Positions 29,701 through 32,050 of a stretch of 32,050 nt of DNA are shown piece after piece (the first letter of the stretch is position 1; each line of letters starts with the position of its first letter). Where the stretch lies: NCBI GenBank assembly GCA_903865775.1, contig CAIPKZ010000460.1, positions 1-32,050 on the forward strand. Direction: 5' to 3'. The notes beneath the pieces are model-generated. The model did not search any database, was not told where the DNA came from, and saw nothing but the letters and a program-made list of their open reading frames with translations. Source of the stretch: an uncultured Prolixibacteraceae bacterium. Its GTDB lineage: Bacteria > Bacteroidota > Bacteroidia > Bacteroidales > Prolixibacteraceae. The position numbers were made by a program, and so were the translations under genes.

Positions 29701-32050
29701 TACCTCCGTTACAATAAGATCCGCCTCCGGTAACATTATAAGTTGTGGGCAGCGGATTCAAAGTAATGGTCACATTGCCTGACATAGTTGTTGTACATGT
29801 TGTTGAGGTATTTGTAGCTACTACGGTATAGGTTCCTGCACCCGTTTTACTTCCAAAACTGATTGCACTTCCGGTACCTGAAACCGGAGTTCCGTTATCT
29901 GACACGCCCAGCCTTAACTGATAGGTGACTCCTGTTTGTGAACCACTCAAACCGACAACAACTCCTGAACCTCCGGTACAATCGGTTCCGCCACCGGTTA
30001 CAGTATATAGAGTTGGCAACGGATTTACAGAAACAGATACGCTTCCGCTCATATTTGAAGTACAGCTTGTTGAGGCATTGATTGCTGTAACAGTATAAGT
30101 TCCGGCACCAGTTTTATTTCCAAAACTTATGGCATTGCCGGTTCCGGCAATTAAACTGCCATTATCTGCGCCACTCAATAGTAACTGATAATTTACGCCT
30201 ACCTGAGAATCACTTAATCCAACTGCGACTCCGGACCCACCATTGCAATAAGAACCGCCACCGCTTACATTATAAACTGCCGGCGAAGCATTTACAGTTA
30301 CTGGATAAATTGTTGCATTTGCAGATACACATCCGCTAATATTCATATAGATTACCGAAACACTCTGAGGTCCGGCAGCATTCCAGGTTACGGTCACACT
30401 ATTATTCCCGCTTCCACCTCCGGAAGTAATTGTTCCACCAACGGAAACCATCCACAGATAACTGCTCATACCGGATTGCGTGGTATAAACATTTCCGGTT
30501 GAACCTACGCATGCGGTGCTTACCCCAGCGCTGAAAGTGATAACCGGAATAGGATCAATAACTACAACCGAACTTCCTGACATATTCGAACTGCACCCTG
30601 ATGTTGGATTGGTAGCTACAACAGTATAGGTTCCGGCAGCTGTCTGATTTCCAAAACTAAGTGCACTTCCGGTTCCTGCCAATGGACTTCCGGCATTTGA
30701 TGCCCCAATCTTTAATTGATAATTGACACCGATTTGTGAATTACTCAAACCTATCGCTACACCTGAACCTCCGGTACAATAATTTCCGCCTCCGGTAACA
30801 TTATAAATAGAAGGAAGTGGATTAATTGTGATGATCACACTGCCTGTCATATTCGATGTACAACCGGTAGTTGAATTCGTTGCAACAACGGTATATGTTC
30901 CGGCAGTTAACTGTAAACCAAAACTTAATGCACTGCCGGTTCCTGCTAACGGAATACCGGTATTTACTCCGCCTATCTTCAATTGATAATTCACTCCAGT
31001 TTGTGAATTGCTCAGACCTGCCAAAACTCCTGATCCCCCGGTGCAATATGAACCTCCGCCTGTTACAGTATATGCCGTTGGCAATGCATTCACTGTAACG
31101 GGATAAACGGTGGCACTTGCTGCTGTACATCCTGTTCCATTCGAATAATTCACCGACACACTTTGAGCTCCGGCTGTATTCCAGATAACCGTCACCGTAT
31201 TATTTCCAGATCCACCCCCGGCAGTAATCGTACCTCCGGCTGAAACAGTCCAGACATAATTACTCATTCCAACCTGGGTTGCATATACATTACCCGTAGA
31301 GCCGGCACATGCAGGAGTTACACCTGAAGTAAAAGTTACTGTAGGCAACGAATTAATACTTATTAGGACACTTCCTGTCATACTGGTTGCACATGCAGTT
31401 GTGACGTTGGTCGCAACAACAGTGTATGTTCCGGCTGTAGTCTGATTGCTGAAACTTAAAGCACTTCCCGTTCCGTCAAGACTACTCACTGTGGTTATTC
31501 CGTCTCTTTTCAATTGGTAGTTTACCCCAATTTGCGAACCGCTCAACCCAACAGGTAAGCCGCCACTTCCGCTACAATATGCTCCTCCTCCGGTTACAGT
31601 ATAAAGAGCGGGTAGTGCATTTACATTGATTGTTCTGGTCGCATTTACAGCAGGACATATTCCGGGAACGTTTGTTGTTAATGTCAAAGTAACTGTTCCT
31701 GAAAAGTTAACTGCAGGCGTATAAGTTACTGAAGCCGGAGTGGCAGTTTGTGCAGTACTGCTCAGTGTGCCACCACCTGTAGATATTGACCAGGCTGCAG
31801 TGCTGGCTGAACCGCCATAACTTGCACCACTCAAGGTAATAGCTGTTGGGCTGGATGATTGACAAGTATTTAGGGTAACACCTGGGGTCACGGTAGCAGC
31901 TGCATTTACAGTAATTGTAAAAGTCTGATCAGCGGATTTATCTACTCCCCCATTGGCTGTACCTGCATTATCCTGAATGTTTAATGCAATGGTCGCCGAC
32001 CCTGAAGTTGAATTTGGAGTGAAAGTCAATACTCCTGAAGAACTTACTGA
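14789..32050 (-). CDS. Giant T9SS type B surface adhesin, SprB-like, N-terminus outside the window
   Basis: At least 5,753 residues are visible and the frame stays open to the window edge (TTG at 32029 is internal). Domain order N to C: a partial beta-sandwich and one Ig-like module (32050-31610); interleaved A/B modules (31609-27080); a spacer with six Cys (27079-26591); nine D modules (26590-24296); two Ig-like modules (24295-23849); HYR array (23848-21251); an HYR-like linker (21250-21014); two Calx-beta domains (21013-20362); eighteen Big_9-like modules (20361-15065); and the gliding-motility C-terminal domain (15064-14792). It is an extracellular fibre of beta-sandwich domains, Thr/Ser/Gly/Asn-rich and low in Lys. 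The type B sorting domain and adjoining PorP/SprF gene support T9SS export. Ligand is unknown; gliding, surface or polymer attachment, and cell-cell contact are all possible. No frameshift or stop breaks the 17-kb frame. Confidence 0.95.
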   Translation of the reverse strand, partial: SVSSSGVLTFTPNSTSGSATIALNIQDNAGTANGGVDKSADQTFTITVNAAATVTPGVTLNTCQSSSPTAITLSGASYGGSASTAAWSISTGGGTLSSTAQTATPASVTYTPAVNFSGTVTLTLTTNVPGICPAVNATRTINVNALPALYTVTGGGAYCSGSGGLPVGLSGSQIGVNYQLKRDGITTVSSLDGTGSALSFSNQTTAGTYTVVATNVTTACATSMTGSVLISINSLPTVTFTSGVTPACAGSTGNVYATQVGMSNYVWTVSAGGTITAGGGSGNNTVTVIWNTAGAQSVSVNYSNGTGCTAASATVYPVTVNALPTAYTVTGGGSYCTGGSGVLAGLSNSQTGVNYQLKIGGVNTGIPLAGTGSALSFGLQLTAGTYTVVATNSTTGCTSNMTGSVIITINPLPSIYNVTGGGNYCTGGSGVAIGLSNSQIGVNYQLKIGASNAGSPLAGTGSALSFGNQTAAGTYTVVATNPTSGCSSNMSGSSVVVIDPIPVITFSAGVSTACVGSTGNVYTTQSGMSSYLWMVSVGGTITSGGGSGNNSVTVTWNAAGPQSVSVIYMNISGCVSANATIYPVTVNASPAVYNVSGGGSYCNGGSGVAVGLSDSQVGVNYQLLLSGADNGSLIAGTGNAISFGNKTGAGTYTVTAINASTSCTSNMSGSVSVSVNPLPTLYTVTGGGTDCTGGSGVVVGLSGSQTGVTYQLRLGVSDNGTPVSGTGSAISFGSKTGAGTYTVVATNTSTTCTTTMSGNVTITLNPLPTTYNVTGGGSYCNGGTGVSIGLSNSQVGVNYQLKIGGVNTGSPIAGTASAISFGLQTAAGTYTVVGINAITSCNSTMNSSATVSINPLPTAYSVTGGGSFCSGGSGLAVGLSNSQSGVNYQLQLNSANSGSPIAGTGGALSFGAQTAAGNYTVIATNATTACIANMTGSVTITVNALPTLYTVTGGGSYCSGGSGVVIGLTGSQNGVNYQLQIGAVNTGSPVSGTGSSISFGAQTSAGTYSVIASNASTGCTSTMTGTAIITINPLPTAYIVTGGGTYCSGGSGAAVGLSNSQSGVNYQLKLDGINDGSAVAGTGSALSFGLKTATGTYTVVAASVSTGCTSTMTGSVVISTNPLPTVFNATGGGTDCSGGSGVIIGLSGSQTGVNYQLHIGGVNTGLPIAGTGSALNFGAQVVAGTYTVEATNASTGCISNMNGSITVTVTALPLTFNVTGGGTYCSGGSGVIVGLSNSQVGVNYQLRINGSDTGSPVSGTASAISFGSKLTAGTYTVVATNASTGCNSIMTGSVTVSINPLPTVYTVTGGGSFCTGGSGVAIGLSNSQTGINYQLHIGGVNTGLPIAGTGSALNFGGQLTAGTFTIEATNASTGCISNMTGTASVTVNPLPTVTFTAGVASACAGSSGNVYTTQAGMSSYDWIVSAGGTITSGGGIGNNSVTVTWNTAGAQSVSVNYDNGNGCTAISPANYNVTVSALPLTYTVTGGGSFCTGASGIAVGLSNSQTGVNYQLQLSGVNSGSPVTGTGSAISFGNKITAGLYTVVATNTSSSCTSNMTGSVTITVNPLPVVTFTGGPATVCESSTGNVYTTQAGMSNYQWIVSAGGTITSGGGTGNNTVTVSWHTAGAQNVSVNYTNGNGCTAAIATNYPVLVNALPDMVITTAATCALDLLSYSVSVTVSTGIVTSTSGTVSHVGNLWTISAISTGTDIQLTLTDLASCVATLSITAPDCSCPVISAPLSGGDKEYCAGSSVPAITASASSGITVDWYNLPSGGTALATGTLSYTPASAGVYYAEARNSTTNCKSSTRTVLTITSNPVTGATSFNAGSITECQDAADETYTATAANSASITYSVLPAGAGAINSSTGIMNWSALFSGTATITATATGLCGTTHADRVVTVNPTIGTTTFTAGAITECQDAADETYTATAANNISITYSVSPAGAGTINSSTGVMNWSALFSGTATITATASGLCGTSHADRIVTVNPTIGTTSFTAGSITECQDAADETYTATAANSTSISYTVLPVGAGTINSSTGVMNWSVSYSGTATITATANGLCGTTHADRIVTVNPSTGPTSFTSGAIAFCQDAADETYSAIAANSASIIYSVLPAGAGTINSSTGVMNWSASFSGTATITATSDGLCGTTFADRLVTINPTTGATSFTTGAITECQDAADETYTATAANSPSITYSVLPAEAGTINSSTGVMNWSASFSGTATITATATGLCGTTHADRVVTVNPSTGATSFTTGSTTECQDAADGIYTATAANNTSITYSVLPAGAGTINSSTGVMNWSASYSGTATITATANGLCGTTHADRAVTVNPTTGVTTFTAGAIVLCQDAADETYSATSANSSSITYSVLPVGAGTINSSTGVMDWSALFSGTATITATASGSCGTTHADRIVTVNPTIGITSFNAGATTECQDAADETYTAAAANSTSISYSVLPAGAGTINSTTGVMNWSATFSGTATITANATGLCGTSSATRTVTVNPSTGTTSFTTGATILCQNAADETYIATAENSSSITYSVSPAGAGTINSSSGVMDWSASYDGIAIISATSTGLCGTTNATQSVTINKLPGVIAGSDRTICDGSSTILGAAPVSGSTYSWTSSPLGFTSNLANPTVNPSVSTSYTVVETITATGCSDSQSVLVNVDPLPVVSAPASVCVGSTITLSPITGGTWSSSNTAVASVSNAGIASGLSSGNVIFTFTNTITGCSSSTSSVAVNQEPAFTSCPSDISQHTELNECTAMVSYSVVASGVPDPGISYQFTGATSGSGAGTGSGSAFNTGVTSVVVTATNTCGTKTCSFNVTITDNEKPVIICSSNITQTSDAGVCGAVLSITDPTATDNCSVSFIFTGVRSDALALNDVYPVGITTISWTATDAALNTSLTCNQIITVTDDEEPVIICPENILQTADAGICGAAVTVINPTATDNCSTSFTFNGVRSDALALSAVYPVGTTTITWTATDAALNTSASCSQTVTITDDEKPVITCPDLITQNTDAGACEASVIITDPTATDNCSSIYTFIGIRSDLLTLNALYPTGNTTITWTATDASGNISLSCDQTITVTDHEKPVISCPASITQTADAGVCGATLTITNPIATDNCSTSFTFAGVRSDALALSEVYPVGITTINWTATDVSGNTSLSCNQTVTITDNEKPVIVCPENILQTADAGICGASVSIANPTATDNCSASFIFDGTRSDALALSADYPVGITTIQWTATDLAGNASLSCNQTVTITDDEKPVISCSEPVTLDADAGVCGASIVLVDPTATDNCSVSFSFIGIRSDALALSAVYPIGTTTITWTATDASGNISLSCDQTITVTDLEKPVITCPENITQTADAGVCGAILIVTNPTATDNCSTSFIFAGVRSDALALSAVYPVGITSIDWTATDASGNTSLSCNQTITITDNEKPIIVCPADILQTSDSGVCGVSVFIANPTATDNCSTSFTFNGVRSDALTLLSVYPVGITTITWTATDLAGNISLSCNQTVTVTDNEKPEISCPADITLAADAGVCGASVVLVNPTVTDNCSASLTVNGVRSDALALSAVYPAGTTTITWTATDAAGNISENCVQNVKVTDTENPVALCKNVTLNLDLSGNATLTVGDINNGSTDNCGIKSIVASKTSFTCSDIGVNHVILTVTDNSDNFSSCDATVTVTDTNPPVLSVDNISVHENDGNAVLTVSLSNPRTCDVSFTVNTADNSALVSSDYTSINNVVYTIPGGSGSVTISVPVTNNTIYEPTENFYVNLSNPDHGAISVSQGICTILDDDTPPSVSIADASATEGSNIVFPLTLSNPSSEAITLTFELTNGTAGNTDYNTANVTVTIPAGSVSINVVVPTVSDLIDEKDETFTIAVKSVDSGTVGNISDTATGTILDDENYPVAADDSATTLEDTPITIDVLDNDIFGDDGPVTGRITANNGLHGTVYINDGGTPNNPADDQVVYSPNADYNGYDSFTYSICDPTPDCSGATVTVYVVPVNDIPFANDDLNTTLEDTPLTGADVTINDVQSGDGGNVWSLLGANGGALHGSVAMNMNGIYNYIPNTNFSGNDSFTYQLCDINGDCDQAIVSITITSANDFPVAVNDVITTLEDVSIIGATVTGGDIPSGDGGNVWSLVGANGGAANGTVTMNADGTYDYVPEANFNGTDYFTYQLCDLDGDCDQARVTIFLSSVKDVPLAEDDVNSTVEDTPIIGATVAPNDIPSGDGGNKWSLFGTNGGAMHGKVTMSTDGKYNYTPDVNFIGTDTFIYLLCDFDSDCAGATVKITVTPQNDSPIAIDDINTTFINMQVSGNVLNNDSDPEGNPLTTNISPVTPPAHGSVVISANGTYTYIPNSGFSGTDSFVYEVCDNGTPSLCDQAKVTIKVIDYTTTNNAPVAIHDAYQGSAGLLVKGNVISNDFDPDGNLNLNSVTVIGLDPNNGSFTMNPNGNFSYIPNAGFIGQVSFDYRICDLGTPALCDIATVTIDILANPEKNSTFATDDSYFGKEDKPITGNVLTNDNDPQGNIQTVNTVPVVSPKHGTVILNTNGSFIYTPAANYLGTDQFVYQVCDNGTPQACDQANVYLIIAPQNDPPVAEDDINMTFKNIQVSGNVLTNDSDPEGDVLTINTKPAIPPTYGTVVINTDGTYTYTPNSGFSGTDIFVYEVCDNGNPVLCDQAKVTIKVIDISGTNNAPVAINDSYQGSVGLTVKGNVISNDFDPDGNLNPGSVTLIGSAPASGVLTLNSNGTFTYVPTAGFIGQVSFVYQICDLSTPALCDMATVTIEILANPNGNSTFATDDLFFGKEDNPISGNVLTNDNDPQGDIQTVNTSAVVLPEHGTLVLKADGTFTYTPVPNYLGQDRFVYEVCDNGIPKACDQGTVYLIIAPQNDSPVAMDDINTTFKDESVSGNLLTNDSDPDGNLLIIKTTPVIKPLNGTVVISPDGTYTYTPNSGFSGTDSFIYEVCDNGIPSMCDQAKVSIKVIDLSGANNAPVAMNDAYQGSIGLTVKGNVISNDFDPDGNLNPNSVTLIGSAPASGTLTLNTNGSFSYIPVAGFLGQVSFQYQICDLGTPALCDVATVTIEMQANPNGNSTFATDDSFIGNEDSPVSGNVLTNDYDPQGNTQTVNATPIIVPAHGTVIINTNGTFKYTPVPNYNGTDHFVYEVCDNGTPTACDQATVYLIIKPFNDSPLAKDDIGIAFKNKAAIGNLLTNDSDPEGDPLTIKTTPVSPPAHGTVVINTDGTYTYTPNSYFIGNDSFVYEVCDNGIPSLCDQATVSIRVIDITIAKNSAPIANTDVYQSSVGYPVKGNVISNDFDPDGNLNPNSVTLIGSAPGNGSLTLNSNGTFTFVPVADFIGQVSFQYSVCDLGTPVLCDVAKVTIDLLPNPTGNSTFATDDIYFGREDVILTANVLTNDNDPEGNSQSVNTVPVIKPLHGVLQLNTNGSFSYMPDPNYNGIDQFVYEVCDNGAPTACDQATVYLIIAPGNDLPVAVDDVNSSDEEISVSGNVSVNDTPSSDGGNIWTIVSQPTHGELVFNPDGSYAYTPEPNFNGIDKFIYRLCDIDKDCSEAIVSVTVRSVNDLPLANDDTVSFHIDATLESTVAENDSLSGDGGNIWNIVTQPANGKVVFNTDGTFTYIPNVSFTGIDKFTYELCDANGDCDQAQVTITIDDVILVNQIFTPNGDGQNDTFQIDGIEFYPSSKLTIFNRWGNVVYQKSGYLNDWEGNSNKSSIGGSALSVGTYFYVLDYGIQLQKHKAGYIYLER
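14792..15064 (-). other. Type B T9SS sorting domain (gliding-motility-associated C-terminal domain)
   Basis: The last 91 residues of the adhesin. The hallmark is IFTPNGDGQNDTFQI, followed by LTIFNRWGNVVYQ, a W-x-G turn (NDWEG), VGTYFYVLDY and a basic end. This matches the CHU_C-terminal/TIGR04131 type. It contains no Cys, unlike most of the protein. Type B domains direct export through the T9SS and rely on a PorP/SprF partner, which is the next gene. Confidence 0.95.
15065..20361 (-). repeat. Array of 18 Big_9/tandem-95-like Ig modules
   Basis: Eighteen modules of about 93-101 residues share the core 'DD...G.V..ND..P.G......HG.v..n.dGtytY.Pn..f.GtDsF.Y.vCD.g.p..CDqA.Vti.i...ND.P'. This is the bacterial Ig (Big_9)/tandem-95 repeat pattern. 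Each has two Cys in the CD-x(3-6)-CD motif near the end. Modules 1-4 and 17-18 carry SGDGGN or similar; modules 5-16 form the three-module super-repeat described separately. Confidence 0.9.
15614..19180 (-). repeat. Higher-order super-repeat: 4 copies of a three-module, ~891-nt unit
   Basis: Big_9-like modules 5-16 fall in four successive triplets: 18290-19180, 17399-18289, 16508-17398 (each 891 nt, 297 residues) and 15614-16507 (894 nt, 298 residues). Within a triplet the modules differ: type a (100 aa; DDINTTF..., NDSDPEG), type b (100 aa; YQGS...VKGNVISNDFDPDGNLN) and type c (97 aa; FATDD...NVLTNDNDPQGN, YLIIAPQND). Same-type modules in different triplets resemble each other much more than neighbours do, so the triplet was the duplicated unit. 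Confidence 0.93.
20362..21013 (-). other. Two tandem Calx-beta domains in the adhesin
   Basis: Two modules of 109 and 108 residues. The first has LSVDNISVHENDGNAVLTVSLSN, then SSDYTSINNVVYTIPGG and ending ILDDD. The second has SVSIADASATEGSNIVFPLTLSN, then NTDYNTANVTVTIPAG and ending ILDDE. The D-rich loops (ILDDD/ILDDE and DEKDETF) are the calcium-binding features of Calx-beta. The first contains two Cys, the second none. Confidence 0.88.
21251..23848 (-). repeat. HYR domain array (1 divergent + 9 units of 86 residues)
   Basis: Nine units of exactly 258 nt occupy 21251-23572. Consensus elements are C-P-x-x-I-x-Q-T-A-D-A-G-x-C-G-A, NPTATDNCS, GVRSDALALSAVYPVG, TTITWTATD, SLSCNQT and VTDNEKPVI. 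Each has four Cys. A divergent first unit (23573-23848) has the same Cys count. HYR domains are Ig-like adhesion modules found in eukaryotic and bacterial surface proteins. Confidence 0.92.
24296..26590 (-). repeat. Array of nine 85-residue D modules
   Basis: 2,295 nt hold nine units of about 255 nt. Each runs TSFTAGAITECQDAADETYT, ATAANSxSITYSVLPAGAGT, INSSTGVMNWSASFSGTATI, then TATATGLCGTTHADRxVTVN. Each has two Cys. I know no family name for it; the core looks like a bacterial Ig/cadherin-type sandwich. The opposite strand shows spurious open frames here because of the regular composition. Confidence 0.9.
27080..31609 (-). repeat. Interleaved array of 13 A and 4 B modules
   Basis: The order from the N-terminal side is A B A A B A(x9) B A B. 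Module A (~89 aa) reads YTVTGGGSYCSGGSGVAVGL, SNSQTGVNYQLKIGG, GTGSALSFG, AGTYTVVATNASTGCTSNM, ITINPLPT. Module B (~88 aa) reads ACAGSTGNVYTTQAGMSSY, WIVSAGGTITSGGG, NNSVTVTWNTAGAQSVSVNY, and is PKD-like. Both types carry two Cys and share the NPLP/NALP linker. Total 1,510 residues. Confidence 0.9.

Noticed and set aside
14789-31609. Many open frames on the plus strand opposite the adhesin, some repeated (for example near 25035, 25503 and 26004)
   Set aside because: They keep the period of the D, HYR and A modules and have no start signals or family motifs; they are shadows of a regular coding sequence.
24296-31609. CRISPR-like or satellite array because of regular spacing
   Set aside because: Periods of 255-267 nt are multiples of three, lie in one open frame and vary mostly between similar codons; there are no 25-40-nt repeats with unique spacers.

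Overview
The window looks like the chromosome of a Bacteroidota species, probably a free-living Bacteroidales/Marinilabiliales-type organism; this is inferred from gene content, and no rRNA marker is present. Signs are a type IX secretion (T9SS) gene set, a TTG/TAnnTTTG-type promoter before the tRNA, few Shine-Dalgarno-like sites before genes, a tRNA without an encoded CCA, and several secreted carbohydrate-active-type enzymes.

Layout. Positions 1-830 hold the 3' end of a hybrid sensor kinase. A 513-base gap (831-1343) carries its terminator and, on the minus strand, a complete tRNA-Lys(TTT) unit with promoter and terminator. Positions 1344-6540 carry seven plus-strand genes: an SDR oxidoreductase, a YbgC-type thioesterase, an unrecognised protein with a CarD/Tudor-like N-terminus, a secreted alpha/beta-hydrolase esterase, a zinc-ribbon Nudix hydrolase, and an overlapping Xaa-Pro aminopeptidase. 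Positions 6541-9502 carry three minus-strand genes: a secreted TIM-barrel sugar isomerase/epimerase-like protein, a CE2-type SGNH esterase and a PaaI-like thioesterase, with palindromic intergenic repeats between them. Positions 9714-11462 carry a uridine phosphorylase-like enzyme and a SirB1-like protein on the plus strand. A bidirectional terminator ends this block.

Positions 11584-32050, almost two thirds of the window, are one minus-strand operon. It reads giant adhesin (more than 5,750 residues visible, N-terminus outside the window), then a PorP/SprF-family outer-membrane protein, then a PorE-like TPR/beta-propeller/OmpA protein. The adhesin ends in a type B T9SS sorting domain (gliding-motility-associated C-terminal domain). 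The likely division of labour is export of the adhesin through the T9SS, docking at the cell surface by the PorP/SprF protein, and anchoring to peptidoglycan by the OmpA protein.

The adhesin is the most interesting object. From N to C it has: an array of two interleaved ~89-residue modules (13 A + 4 B); nine 85-residue D modules; one divergent and nine 86-residue HYR modules; two Calx-beta domains; eighteen ~98-residue bacterial Ig (Big_9-like) modules; and the sorting domain. Twelve of the Big_9 modules form four copies of a 297-residue three-module super-repeat. Every module I counted has an even number of cysteines. The class of system (SprB-like adhesin plus SprF) is known; this module architecture is what may be undescribed.
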